Source of the DNA: Apoda limacodes
Lineage: Eukaryota; Arthropoda; Insecta; Lepidoptera; Limacodidae
Length of the DNA: 64,000 nt
Assembly (NCBI GenBank): GCA_946406115.1
Contig: OX291561.1
Location: forward strand, 1,480,273-1,544,272
Direction: 5' to 3'
Part shown: positions 1 to 11,838 of the stretch, one piece after another
How the letters are laid out: every line of letters starts with the position of its first letter
Position numbering within the stretch: the stretch's first letter is position 1
The notes under the pieces: model-generated
Told to the model about the DNA's origin: nothing
Databases searched by the model: none
What the model saw: only the letters and a program-made list of their open reading frames with translations
Program-made: the position numbers and the translations under genes

Positions 1-1
1 T

Positions 2-1110
2 GAAGCACTCAAACTAGTTGAGTCAACAGTCTTCTTGGGTATCACTTTAGATACTAAATTGCAATGGCACTCACATTTTTCTGTCTTAGCTCATAAACTT
101 AGCTCCGCCGCTTATGCTGTCAGAAAAGTTGCTCAATTTACTAATATAGAAACTGTTCGGTTAGTATACTTAAGTTATTTCCATTCCCTTTTGTCATATG
201 GTATTTTATAGTGGGGAAGGGCGGCCGATATAGAAACTATTTTTATACTTCAAAAAAGAGCAATAAAATCAATGTATAACTTAACAGGCCGAGATTCTCT
301 TCGTGACCTCTTTAAAAAAATTAATATACTTACTGTAGCTTCTCAGTATATTTACGCGTATGTTAATACTAGAAATAAAAATAAACTGAAGATTCCAAAA
401 TGTCGCCTTCAGAAGGTGCGTGGTTCTTTTATAATTCAGAGCATTTACTTTTTAATACAATTCCTGAGAATATTGATAACCTACCTGTTACCTGTTACCT
501 GTTACCTGTTACCTGTTACCTGTTACCTGTACATACTGTTACCTGTACATACATACTTTTGAAAATTACATTAGAAAGGTTCTTATTAACAAGGGCTATT
601 ATACTGTGGAAGAATTCAATAAAGATGATAATGTCTGGAATTAAAGGTATGGGCCCAACACTGGACATCCAACTATGACTTATGTAGCTGATAATTAATG
701 ACAAATTACGATCAGGGGATGCACCATGGATAGTCATCCACCGTTTGCTGCTTGGTGTTGGGGGGGTTCTGGATGGGGGTGGGTGTGGCGCATAGACGTG
801 TACATGTATGTGTGTTTACACATATTTGCATAGATTTTGTGTATTCGGTTGGCCTGGTTCTTGCGTGATTGATGGTAACAGGTGTACACCCGGGAAGTTT
901 CTTGTCAAAACAAAAAAAAATTGACATGTTTGACTTTGTTTTTAGTAACTTACTTACTTGATTAATTTTTTATTACCTAATAAGTGTTTCGGTACATATT
1001 GTACACTCTGTAGCTAATTATCAAAGTCTTGTATTACTACTTTAAATGCAACTTCTTGCCAGCTTTTGGCAGAAATTAACATTGTTTACATTTTATTGAC
1101 GATTTTGATT
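2..1110 (+). pseudogene. Jockey-type non-LTR retrotransposon, RT C-terminus and 3' UTR (family J1, copy 1)
   Basis: The frame starting at base 2 reads the region after the RT fingers/palm (LGITLDTKLQW), then AAYAVRKVAQFTNIET and LQKRAIKSMYNL, the usual C-terminal half of a Jockey-clade polymerase. An in-frame TAG near 209-211 stands where the second copy (50,345-52,520, opposite strand) has a sense codon, so the gene is dead. The 5' part lies outside the window or was never copied. The 3' UTR (about 660-930) matches the reverse complement of 51,610-51,825, and about 935-1,100 matches 50,370-50,570. The 3' UTR between these blocks is missing here. Clade is inferred from motif style. Confidence 0.8.
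484..546 (+). repeat. 7-bp tandem repeat (CCTGTTA)n
   Basis: Six full CCTGTTA units run from 484, followed by variants that include CCTGTACATAC. The related J1 copy near 51,970-51,990 has a single CCTGTACATAC at this place, so the array is an expansion inside this copy's coding remnant. It shifts the reading frame of the J1 tail. Confidence 0.9.
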
Positions 1111-2195
1111 TTCTACTGTTCTTTACTCTTGAAATTGTTGTATTAAATATATGACAGTGCTGGTTCCGGGAGCTCCTCAACTCCTCAACGACGTGTGAGT
1201 AAACCTTTTTAAGTGCTATATTCTTTCCATGTCAATGGGCTCGTTTTATCTTTACGAAGAATCTGAAGTCATGTCTGTCTGTAATGTATATGTACTGTAC
1301 AACATGACAGACAGCTCCAGTCTTTAGTACCAGCGAATAGACTGATTAAGAGAAAGAAAAAGAATATGTGATAGAAAGGAAGATATATATCGGTCATGGA
1401 TAATTTAGTTCTTTAGCTACTATTATTATTCAATTTTCTGTAAGTTTTTATAGCAGTAAAATTTCATGACGCAACTGTACTCACGAGAGGCAGTACGTCG
1501 GTTGGTCATACAGTAGGATTATATTTTGATCTATGATATCACTGTCAGAGATAACAATCTACATAATATATTTTTACAGACTGTAACCTTATTGTGGTAA
1601 AAAACAAAAAAGTTATAACAAATTAGATTTTAGTGTTATTTAGAACCAAATTGATTACTTTTTTTTTTATTTTCTTTTTATTTTCTTTATTGGGGATAAC
1701 CAACAGTTGTCACAATGAAACTTAATAATAAACATATTTCATTGTAAAATAAATTATTTTGCAACCCACACCGTTATGCGATTTGTAGATTGCGTCACTC
1801 GAAATAAATACTAACAAAATTATACTAAATAACATTAAAAAAAAGAAAACTAACTAAAACGTGTTATATAGTTTAATATAAGATATCTTAAGTACATTAC
1901 AAAGAGATTAGGTACATACTAGTATACAAATATATATATAATATAAGTAGCTTTCTATTGAAAAAAAAGGAGTAAAATCGAGAAGAGAATTACGAAGTAA
2001 ATTTTAAATTTTGATGCTTTTTATACTTTTAGGTTTTTAATGCGTCTTTTATTTGTTTCTTAAGTTTTTGCTCTGAAAATGCGAACATATCTAGGTCCGG
2101 AAAAGTGTTGTTTAATGTTTCAGTTAGTCGACGAATCGGTGCGCGTTCCCCTGCGTAGGTTTCTTTCTGTACCTATTATATTAACCTTACAAAAA
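1111..2195. other. No gene seen
   Basis: AT-rich DNA with poly-T and poly-A runs and no coding similarity that I recognise on either strand. Confidence 0.6.
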
Positions 2196-3209
2196 ACTAC
2201 AACAGCACTTGTGTTACTTGTCCCGTCGTAAAGCTGAGTACTCAAAAGACAACAGCACTCGCGTTACTCGTCGCGTCATAGAGCTGAGATACTCAAACTA
2301 CAGCAGCACTCGCGTTAATCGTTGCGTCGTGGAGTTGAGATACTCATACTACAGAAGCATTCGCGTTACTCGTCGCGTCGTAGACCTGAGATACTCAAAC
2401 TACAGCAGCACTCGCGTTACTCGTTGCGTCGTGGAGTTGAGATACTCATACTACAGAAGCACTCGCGTTACTGGTCGCGTCGTAGACCTGAGATACTCAA
2501 ACTACAGCAGCACTCGCATTACTTGTCGCGTCGTAGAGCTGAGACTACAGTAGCACTCGTGTTACTCGTCGCGTCGTAGAGCTGAGATACTCAAACTACA
2601 GCAGCACTCGCATTACTTGTCGCGTCGTAGAGCTGAGATAGTCAAACTACAGCAGCACTCGCGTTACTCGTCGCGTCGTAGACCTGAGATACTCAAACTA
2701 CAGCAGCACTCGCATTACTTGTCGCGTCCTAGAGCTGAGATACTCAAACTACAGCAGCACTCGCGTTACTCGTCGCGTCGTAGACCTGAGATACTCAAAC
2801 TACAGCAGCACTCGCGTTACTTGTCGCGTCGTAGAGCTGAGATACTCAAAGTACAGTAGCACTCGTGTTACTCGTCGCGTCGTAGAGCTGAGATACTCAA
2901 ACTACAGCAGCACCCGCATTACTTGTCGCGTCGTAGAGCTGAGATAGTCAAACTACAGCAGCACTCGCGTTACTCGTCGCGTCGTAGACCTGAGATACTC
3001 AAACTACAGCAGCACTCGCATTACTTGTCGCGTCGTAGAGCTTAGATAGTCAAACTACAGCAGCACTCGCGTTACTCGTCGCATCGTAGAGCTGAGATAC
3101 TCAAACTACAGCAGCACTCGCGTTACTTGTCGCGTCCTAGAGCTGAGATACTCAAACTACAGCAGCACTCGCGTTACTCGTCGCGTCATAGAGCTGAGAT
3201 AGTCAAACT
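2196..3209 (+). repeat. 51-bp minisatellite, about 20 units
   Basis: About twenty units contain the core CACTCGCGTTACTCGTCGCG followed by TCGTAGAGCTGAGATACTCA. Nearly every unit is exactly 51 bp. The second is a base short, and one near 2,506-2,548 lacks 8 bp. Because 51 is 17 codons, several frames stay open and give spurious ORFs with a 17-residue repeat (for example LKLQQHSRYSSRRR). There is higher-order structure. Units near 2,302-2,505 alternate as 102-bp dimers, and the block starting near 2,548 recurs 306 bp (6 units) later with few changes. Units are rich in CpG. I see no start context or codon bias that suggests a real protein. Confidence 0.93.
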
Positions 3210-6200
3210 CATGTTGTTACCATGTGAAAAGGCAAGGGTTCCCCTGCTTAGCTTAATTCTGACTTACATACTTATCTTTTGTCAGGCAATTGGGGTTATA
3301 CCATTGTGTCTCTGGTCTTTCATTTTACCACTTATTACTTTAAAGCTGGTGATTAACTACGTATAGGACGTATATATGAGCCACTCTAGTCCAGATTCAC
3401 TGTATTACCCCTTTTTGGGGATAAAACCCTGAAGATACCTCAAAAGTACCTACTTTAGTACGTTTAGGTATATCTATATAGCTGTAATCTGCTACTGACA
3501 GTTGAGGTTTCTATTGGCTATTGCCATTACAGTCACACGATCCGTGGCTTGACTATAAAATAACGTTCTTTTACGTTTTTACGTTTTATAGTCAAACGGT
3601 AGGAGATATAATGTCCTTTTAGGTGTCCTAGGCTGGAGCTTTCGGAGACGGTTCTAACGACATATAGTAGTATGCTCGACTGTCTACGGTTAGGCCGTAG
3701 TAAAAGAAGAGCTAGAAATCTAGCTCTCAGAGTTTTCTGCCTGTACTGAACGACTACAGACTTTGTGCCGAATTTCAAAAAAAGGTTCTAAAATTCGGAC
3801 ATACCTTTCAGTACTTTTTGTGTCTGTCTGTTTGTCTTGTCATGAAAAAATGTGAAATACAAGTTTTCAGGTTTTTCTCACGCTCCTGTACTTCAGGGCT
3901 TGGAGTTACCTCTATAAAACCTATTTACATCGGAAGGTGCCTATGTGAGGTGTCTAGTGATACTTTTATCCTTTACGTATGTAAACTAGTTGCTTAGATA
4001 TAAGCTACTGTATTTATTAAGTTAACATGTTATTTTCGCCCTAATCGTACTACTTACTGTAACGGTATAGGTATAATGTACAATACTCAACACGCTATCT
4101 ATTCTTACCTGTAGCTTAATAACCGTGCATACTTTCTATATAGAACTCTATATAGAAGTTCGGTATAGTTTTGCCCAACAGATGGCATATGTTTTACATT
4201 TATACACTAAAGTAAAATTTCCGCTTTTTTCGTCCCGCATAGTCGTGCGTACTAATTCGACATCATGTCGGTACTCACACAATATACTTTTTGATATCAA
4301 CAAATAGTAAAAAGGGGAAATAAATCAAACCTACTCTACTTTTAGCTTACTTAATACAATTTCACAACTTATTGTTATTAAATTTTCTTAAATGTAAAGC
4401 TAGTCCCTATCAGTAAATGAGTTTTATTATGTTAATGTTACATGATATTAAAATGCATTTATAGATGAAGTTTGTGTTGCATTCTTGTAGCGGTGATAAC
4501 ACCTACTTAACGCATTTTTTTTAAGTAGCTCTTGGAAAATGCAGTTTTGGTTTTTAACTTTATTTTTTTAGATGTGATTTTCAAGATTCGCTTTTCAAGT
4601 GAAAATTTTTGTGTGTACCCAACCCTTTTTTATCTGTTCCATTGCGTGTCAGATTTTGTGTGTTCCCAACATTATTTTGACCTTCCGAATCCGTGTTAGA
4701 TTTTGTGTTCCCAACTTTTCCTTACTATTCGATTGTGTGTTAGTTTTTACTACAAAAGTACGATGAAAGATCTAATAAATATTTTCAATAAAAATTATTC
4801 AGATTTCCGCAATAATTCTCATTCTTCGAAACCCTAGCTTAATTCTCCGGTTTTACAATTCGTAATAAGTGCCCCGCTGTGAACCTCTCTCCCCTACCTC
4901 GGCCCTGGCGAGAGCGTACGACTTATAGAAAAATATTTAAGCTTTTGGACGTAAATATTAATTAAAAACCGGTGCCGTTTATTTATGAAATTAATGAACA
5001 CATTCAGGAAGGTAGTTAATTACACAACATAATTCTGAAGGCGCTACGTTTATCAAAGAAAGTAATGCCCCAGATTTGTAAATCCCGCTTTTTAGGAAAA
5101 GATTATTTTGGGCTTCAGCAAGATACAGGTACCCTTGCACGTAGCATGGCGCGTAGCATTTTATATATATTTTTTGCAAATAGAATAGAATTGTATTGTA
5201 TATATTTTTATATGAGTCATATAAAATATATATAAAATTTATATAATTAACTACATACTTATTAACTTATTTGTGGTCACCAGCACCAATAGTCACCAGC
5301 ACCACTAGTCAACTGACCAGAGGCAAAGGTGCAATTTAGTTAAAACTTTGGTATCACCATGACGTACCAAAATAGAGTAAAATGTAATAAGTAAATGCAA
5401 AAGTAAGAATGTTTTATTATTTCACGATATAACTGAACTGATTTGGATCAATTTCAGAACTGAGATAGCTTATAAATACGTACCACGACTTACTTAGCTC
5501 ATATGCTACATTTTATCTAGCAGAAATAACTATACCAAACCGTATTTCTGTTGTCGCCGGTATAGATATCATGCTATAGCAAACTTCCTTGCTATAAAAT
5601 CCTACGCCGGTAACACTGGCGAAGCCGCGGGAAAAAACCAATACTAATATAATTTACAACTTTGAGATTTGAGAACTTCAAAGTAGCGGGTCCTCTCAAA
5701 AAGGATCTAAAATCGGTATTATTTATATAATTGAATGCTGATTTTGCTAAAAGAACTTATAAGTTTGGAAGTGTGCGCGAGATCAACTCCTAACAAGTTA
5801 CAAACTTAAAAGACTTGACGCGACCCTTTGACGATGTTTAAAAATTATTTAGAAATGTCATTAATTACAGGAACAAAAAGAATTCACGACCGATTTCGAG
5901 AAAAGGCTGCGAAATCGACACCGGTCATTTGCCGGTCATGGCAACATTTGCACTCGTATTTGCAGAGTTAAGTCGTCGCTATCGATTGGCGAAGAAAATT
6001 CTGAAATTAGACCAGCGAGTGTATGGAAATTCATTTAATAAACCCCTGGGAGCTGTAGTCCAAAATATAGCCCAGGCAGATTCTAGGGTTCCATACCCAA
6101 AGGGTGCCAAAGCTGCCCTATAACTAAGCCAACACTATCTGTCTGTTTTTCTGTCCAACCTTTTTCATGGGCTAACACTAACGCCTCCACTTGTTATTTG

Positions 6201-6491
6201 TAAAATTACTCTTCATAAAAAGCATATTAAAAAAAAATCCTTCATAGAAATAGTAAAACTAGTTATAAGCTATTTTTAGAACGTATCGAATTGTGTCTAT
6301 AATTCGTCAATAAATTTACAATATTATTTTTTCTGAAAGTGGTCACTTTTAACAAATATGATATTGTTAGCCCACTGACGTATTCTAGCTACCATACGAT
6401 ACGTTATAAAAAATAGCTTATGACTGGTTTAACTATTTCTATGAAAAATATTTTTAAAATATGCTTTTTTGAAGAGTAATAAAGAAATATC
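3210..6491. other. No gene seen; small hairpins and weak repeats
   Basis: No recognisable coding. There is a hairpin at about 3,552-3,596 (TTGACTATAAAA paired with TTTTATAGTCAA) and a tight one at 3,709-3,728 (AGAGCTAGA, two-base loop, TCTAGCTCT). About 4,600-4,745 holds three imperfect copies of a segment containing AGATTTTGTGTGTTCCCAAC. About 6,084-6,160 (GGGTTCCATACCCAAAGGGT, then CTGTCTG runs) resembles the lepidopteran repeat seen again at 9.7-9.98 kb. Confidence 0.55.
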
Positions 6492-6635
6492 AAGTTGCGC
6501 GGCTAGTTAGCTGCTGTAAGCCGCTTAAAGTTGCGCGGCTAGTTAGCTGCTGTAAGCCGCTTAAAGTTGCGCGGCTAGTTAGCTGCTGTAAGCCGCTTAA
6601 AGTGGCGCGGCTAGTTAGCTGCTGTAAGCCGCTTA
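6492..6635. repeat. 36-bp tandem repeat, four units
   Basis: Four almost identical 36-bp units contain GCGCGGCTAGTTAGCTGCTG. The only change I see is one T to G in the last unit. The unit is 12 codons long, so the minus strand reads LSGLQQLTSRAT repeated; I take this as a by-product of unit length. Confidence 0.95.
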
Positions 6636-6723
6636 AAGTTAAATTTAATGTTAAAGGGCTCTTTCTTTTAGACCAAATTACCAAATAATACAATATATTT
6701 TTTAACTTCGCTTCACTTATTTG

Positions 6724-7262
6724 CTAAAACTAGTGGCTTACACAGTATTGATACAAGGAATAAGCATAAATTGGTAGTTCCAAAATGTCGTCTACAGAAG
6801 GTAATTTTACTTGGCTCTTCCGCAATACAAAGTATATTTTTCTGCAACAAAATTCCAGAACATGTGGTTAATTTACCCTCAATTACATTTAAAATTTATG
6901 TCAAAGATATTTTAATGAAAAAAAGCTAAATCAAAGTTGATAAATACATAAATGATAAAAATGCTTGAAAAAATTAGAACTTAATTGATTTGGATTGGGG
7001 CATTTGAAATATTTTTTAAATTAAAACATTGTGTGTTATGTTATAACCTAGTGTTAGGATTTATTGTATTTTAATATGAAGTTGAAAAATATAGAAGATT
7101 AACTGCTGAGTTTCTTGCCGGTTCTGCTTGGTAGTAAATCATTCCAAACTGGTGATAATTTTTAATATTTTTTAAAATTAATAATTAAACTGACGATTCA
7201 AAATTGCTGTTTAAGTCTATTTGAATAAAAAAGTTTGAGTTTGAATAAAAGAAATAAATAAT
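6724..7262 (+). pseudogene. Jockey-type non-LTR 3' end
   Basis: The reading frame to a TAA at 6,927-6,929 gives DTRNKHKLVVPKCRLQKV and NKIPEHVVNLPSITFKIYV, the extreme C-terminus of a Jockey-like RT related to J1. The 3' UTR contains ACTGACGATTCAAAATTGCT and ends in TTGAATAAAAAAGTTTGAGT-like tail repeats near 7,225-7,262. The element is strongly 5'-truncated, as is usual for copies made by target-primed reverse transcription. Confidence 0.75.
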
Positions 7263-7498
7263 AAAATATAATTACTTTTACTGTTACAAGTTAGGCGTTA
7301 CTTATATTTGTTGCACAGGCAAGATAAACATTTGAACATTCAATTTGCAGATAGTAAGAACTGTGTATTCATAATCTGCAATTTTATTTACATTATTATA
7401 CGATAAAAACTGACAAAGTTAGAGCAGTTTAAAGTTTGCTATTTTAGTAAACTACAAACTGCTGCGCGCACTAATCTACAGAACGAGAGTTGATTAAT

Positions 7499-7607
7499 AT
7501 GTCTCGGTCTAAGCGGAAGTCATATAGTAAATATAAATATTGTGTTGTTCCACACTGCAAGTCAACAACTTTATCTACACCGGAAAAATATTTATTATGT
7601 TATTATG
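7499..7607 (+). CDS. Possible first exon of a THAP-domain gene
   Basis: An ATG at 7,499 opens MSRSKRKSYSKYKYCVVPHC followed by KSTTLSTPEKYLL. The C-x4-C pair after a basic stretch resembles the start of a THAP zinc finger (C-x2-4-C-x35-50-C-x2-H), found in host transcription factors and P-element-type transposases. Translation hits a stop at 7,613-7,615, but a good 5' splice site (G|GTATGTG) lies at 7,607/7,608, so this may be exon 1 of a spliced gene. I found no second exon with the C-x2-H half downstream. It may equally be a fragment of a transposon. Start and splice site are inferred. Confidence 0.35.
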
Positions 7608-7615
7608 GTATGTGA

Positions 7616-9610
7616 AGTGATGAGCTTACTTAATCTGCTTCCCGTAAAATTCGTATAAACACTGTGAGCCAAAACTCTATTTAAAATGCTTACACGCGCG
7701 GCGGTCTTAGGCGCTGTGACGTCAGCCGAAAGACGGTCATCCGTTTCGCCCGTTTTGTAGGTCAGGTATTTTACCAAAAACTTTGATTGTCTATATCTCG
7801 GTCAGTTTTTGATGATTGATAATGTTTCATTTACATAAAAATACTGTCAACGCAAATCGTTAATTAAATAGATACCTCTAAACTTAGTGGATTAGGCCAT
7901 TAGATCGGCAATGCGCCTACAACGAGTATTGGAGACCATGACAATTCTACATTTTATCTACGTAGCCATACGCAATACTTTTAACGCAGAAACAATGTTA
8001 GGAAAAAATATAATTAAAATGTGAGTTAAATACTTAAGTTTGGACAGAAAAGCATCTACATATGTATATACTAGTTATATCGTAAACCGGACACAAGTTT
8101 ATAGCGAGTACCAACATTAAGAGGTGTGGTGTTCTACTTAATTATTCTGTGGTGTGGTCTAAGTACTAAGTAACAGTAAATAATTAGATTACTACTTGTT
8201 TAATAAAGTTCTCAATTTTTACCAACTTTGAGGTTTTATAATTTAGCAGTCGGGTATGTGTGGGTAATAGTATACTTTGATTATTAATTCGTTCATTACT
8301 CTAAGACCTATATGTATACTTTATATTTTATATTACATTTCCATTAAAAGTGTGTATTACACTGTATACAAATAGAAAATAATAGAATGTGAACAAAGAA
8401 TCTACGTTTTAAAAATCTTGAATTCACAATCGCCTTTTTATATCTACCAATGAAAGATATTTCAGCTGTAGTTTTGAGACTTACCGCAATATATCTCCAC
8501 AAGTCTGACAGGACCTAAGTAGTGTTCAAATAAATAAGACTTGGCCAGAATATCTGCTCCGAAAAAGCTTTATATTTCTTTAAAACAGGCAGGCTTAATT
8601 TCAAGATTTAATTAGATTTCCATTAAATATTTTAATTATAACTTTAAGCGTATTTTTTTGGCTCAGATAAGGTTTTCGTTACATCTGTCGCAATCTGTGT
8701 CGCAGTTTCCTTTCGTTACATCTGTCGCAATCTGTGTCGCAGTTACCTTTCGGGTAGATTGAAGTACTGCTATTATTGGAATCAAGTTTCATAGCAAAGT
8801 TTTATGACTTCACTAGAATACAACTGCATCAAACTTGCTGATCTTCTGACCTTGGATGTTTGGTCAGAGATGTTGTTGTAATTTCATACCATTTCAATAT
8901 GACGACTGTAGTTTTAATTTGTAATTACCGGGTCAGAAAAGTTTGTTGGGCTATAAATAACAACTGAAAAAAATTTAAAAAGTCAAGTTCAGTTAAATAA
9001 ATAACAGGTAAATAAGTGAGGCTTTATAAAGAAAAGGGTCGGCACTTCTCAGGTGGAGTACCTGAGGCACTCAGTTCCGGAGAGCTACTTCAAGCATTCG
9101 ACGTGTACCTATCTTATTAATTCCCTGTGGGCGTCTGTATTTGTTTACGTAATGTACCTCTGACAAAATCACAGAGGGCTGGATAAATTAACCCACTATG
9201 GTTTCATCCATATAATATTATGATACTTATACAAACCAACCCGTCTATGATACATATACAATACAACCAATCTTTACCTTCGTGAGAGATATATATTGTC
9301 TAAAAGTCACAGTCGATTTAGTTTACTGTTCCGGCAACAATGTGCAGTTGTAATCGTAGTGACGTCATATATCTTAACGTTATAAAATTTTTATGACACA
9401 GTCTTCCTAATATATCCTCGGTGAAGGTTTTTACTAAATACTTTTCAAATTACTAGATATTAGATAAATAACTGATTACAACTCTATGTATATATTACTT
9501 AGTAGCAAGCGTAGTAAGTAACACCCTCTGCCACAATTTGCTCCTCACGCTGCCGCGCGACATCTTATTATAGATTTGAACTAAATAATCTTGGTACGAA
9601 GAAGAAATTA
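7616..9610. other. No gene seen
   Basis: AT-rich DNA without recognisable coding. It contains the 37-bp direct duplication listed separately. Confidence 0.55.
8674..8747. repeat. 37-bp tandem duplication
   Basis: Two adjacent units carrying TTTCGTTACATCTGTCGCAA differ by about one base near their end. Confidence 0.9.
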
Positions 9611-9819
9611 AAAAAAAAATCGGCCAAGTGCGAGTCGGACTCGCGCAAGAAGGGTTGCGTACTATTATCTATAAAAAAGCCAATAAATTCACGTTTGTTG
9701 TATGGGAGCCCCCTCAAATATTTATTTTATTCTGATTTTAGGGTTCCGTACCCAAAGAGTAATTATCGGAACCTTATTCCCTTCGTGCGCGAGTCTGACT
9801 CGCACTTGGCCGATTTTTA
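9611..9819. mobile_element. MITE-like element with inverted ends
   Basis: The left end AAAAATCGGCCAAGTGCGAG and the right end CTCGCACTTGGCCGATTTTT are inverted repeats of about 32 bp with roughly one mismatch. They flank 209 bp with no coding capacity. The interior (TGTATGGGAGCCCCC, AGGGTTCCGTACCCAAAGAG) matches a repeat I know to be abundant in lepidopteran genomes. Superfamily is not assigned, and a target duplication is unclear because the left flank is poly-A. Confidence 0.7.
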
Positions 9820-10598
9820 GTGTTCATTGTTATAGCGGCAACAGAAATACATCTTCTGTTAAAATTTCAACTGTCTAACTATCACGGTTCATGAGATACA
9901 GCCTGGTGACAGATGGATGGTCGCATGGACGGACGGATAGCAGAGTCTTAGTAATTAGAGTCCCGCTTTTTACCCTTTTCAAAGTCAAAGTCAAAATGGT
10001 TTATTCAAATAAGGATTTTACAATCACTTTTGAATCGTCAAAGTTATAAAATATATTTTTTGAACCCTCCCACCTTCCCGCCGGTTGTTGTTGATTTCTA
10101 CCGAGAAGAATCCGGCAAGAAACTCGATAGTTACTCTTTTAAAAACACTATCAATAATACAAATAAACTAAAATACAATTAATGTTTCAAATAAAAAAAT
10201 TTTTAGTCGTATAATTTAATGTTATTTCCATTTTAATTTGGTTTACCTATGCATTCTGTAATTGAGCATCATCAGTCCCAAGGATTTTTATCATTTACAT
10301 AGTCTGAAATATTGTAGTATGCCTTTTTACAAAGTACCTGCTTGATAAAAGATTTAAATTTACTTATTGATAGATTTTGAATTTTATTGGGAACTTTGTT
10401 GTAAAAGTGTATATAATACATTGCCCCATAAAAGAGTGACTTATTTTGTGTAGACGTGTATCATGCACCAACAGCTTATTTTTACTTCTAGTATTTACTT
10501 TGTGAACGTCACTTTTCTTGCTGAAACTATTGATATTTTTATGTACATATAAAATATTTTCATATATATGTACTTTGGGTACGGAACCCTAAAAACTA
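9820..10598. mobile_element. Lepidopteran repeat split by a Jockey insertion
   Basis: The left piece (9,820-9,978) runs TTATAGCGGCAACAGAAATA through CTGGTGACAGATGGATGG to CCGCTTTTTACCCTTT. The right piece (10,573-10,598) is TGGGTACGGAACCCTAAAAA. Joined, they give the known ACCCTTTGGGTACGGAACCC of this repeat, so the Jockey fragment between them is a later insertion. Confidence 0.65.
9979..10572 (-). pseudogene. Jockey-type non-LTR 3' end (family J2, copy 1)
   Basis: On the minus strand this is a 5'-truncated copy ending in the tail TTTGACTTTGACTTTGA. The C-terminal coding remnant (about 10,260-10,500) carries the region around VHDTRLHKI and FYNKVPNKIQNLSISKFK, as in the longer copy at 28,159-30,870. 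The two copies are very similar base by base over about 500 bp. Confidence 0.8.
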
Positions 10599-10851
10599 GC
10601 AGCGCTTAATAACGCAAATTGAAATTAATTAATCGTTTGTTTGTATTCTAACCCGGGCCCGGGGTTTGAATATTGTAAACCTTAATTATTAAAGTTTAAC
10701 GCTCAACAGAGTGCAATTTAACTTTAATGTTTAAAACCATAACCTCTAAAATCGACTAAGTAAACCTATATAATAACTCGGCATTTTCACTATTTAATGT
10801 TTAAATACATAGTATAAAGTCATTGTTATTGGAGTTTGTTTATTTTTAAAG

Positions 10852-11103
10852 ATAGAAAATAAAAAAAATCCTTTTTACTCTACTTGGTTACTTCCTTAGC
10901 TTTGCTCTAGCTAGATAATTTAAGATAATTAATTTTTTTCAAAAATAAAAAACAATAAATTAAGAAAACTAAAAAAAAATATACTTTATTTGGTTACTTC
11001 TTTAACTTTGCTCTGACTAGACAATTCAAGATAGAAAATAACAAAAAACATTTTTTTACTCTACTTGGTTACTTGCATAACTTTGCTCTAGCTAGAAAAT
11101 TTA
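10852..11103. repeat. Imperfect tandem repeat, three units
   Basis: Three diverged copies contain TTGGTTACTT and ACTTTGCTCTAGCTAGA separated by A-rich stretches. No coding. Confidence 0.75.
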
Positions 11104-11246
11104 ATGGCCTTTATTATATACTTGACATCACACACACTCTACCTACATATGCAACTAATGTGTTGCATGCGGACTGGATGTGACGTCATAGTAACTCAAG
11201 TCATATGGGTGACTCAATTCTTCTTGGTCCTTTTTTATATTACTTA

Positions 11247-11838
11247 GGTAGCAAACAAGCTTGCATTCCGCCGCAGCCTAGTGACGCTTGCAACACCAGA
11301 ACATCACTCGCGCGTTGCCGACTCTTCATACATGAAAAACCCCATACAGTAGTCCTTAAAGAAAACCTTGGTAGGGACCTCTTTTAAGCGTTTGCGGAAG
11401 GAAGTTTCTCTGAAATCGCACCGTACGTGACTATTCAGGTTTATTTATTTAACTCTTATAGTACATTATAATTTTAATGTAAAATTAACAAATTGATACT
11501 TATGTACTAAGGTGGACTTATCGCATAATGCGATTTCTTTCGGCCAACCTTAGGTTATTTCCGAAAAAAAGTTTAATTTAAATTTAAGTAGGTACTCTAC
11601 CTACTACCTACGGTAAAACGGAAACAAAAAAGTAAACCATTAATAAAATAATTCCAAGTATATGCACATACATAAATACACCATAATTACATATACATAC
11701 TTATATAGGTACTCATAAATACATACATAATATATATATACGCTGCCGTGGGCATCATTTCGAACAATTCGTCAGACAGGCTCATTATACAAGCAGTAGA
11801 ACACACACAGGTAGGCAACGTTCCTCCTCAGACTTAAG
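11247..11838 (-). pseudogene. Decayed 3' end of the 23.8-kb non-LTR family (family N, copy 2)
   Basis: 11,247-11,432 matches 23,752-23,965 (GCAAACAAGC, CACTCGCGCGTTGCCGAC, GAAGTTTCTCTGAAA). 11,742-11,838 matches 24,046-24,142 (GTGGGCATCATTTCGAACAA, GTAGAACACACACAGG). About 300 bp of AT-rich DNA separates the two parts, including AAGGTGGACTTATCGCATAA, which I take as a later insertion. The RT C-terminus encoded here is unreadable. Confidence 0.75.

Noticed and set aside
2196..3209. CRISPR-like array
   Set aside because: Units are contiguous with no unique spacers, and the genome is eukaryotic.
2209..3366. Several long ORFs through the minisatellite, possible repeat protein
   Set aside because: They exist because the unit is 51 bp. 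More than one frame is open at once, there is no signal peptide or flanking exon, and no frame is favoured.
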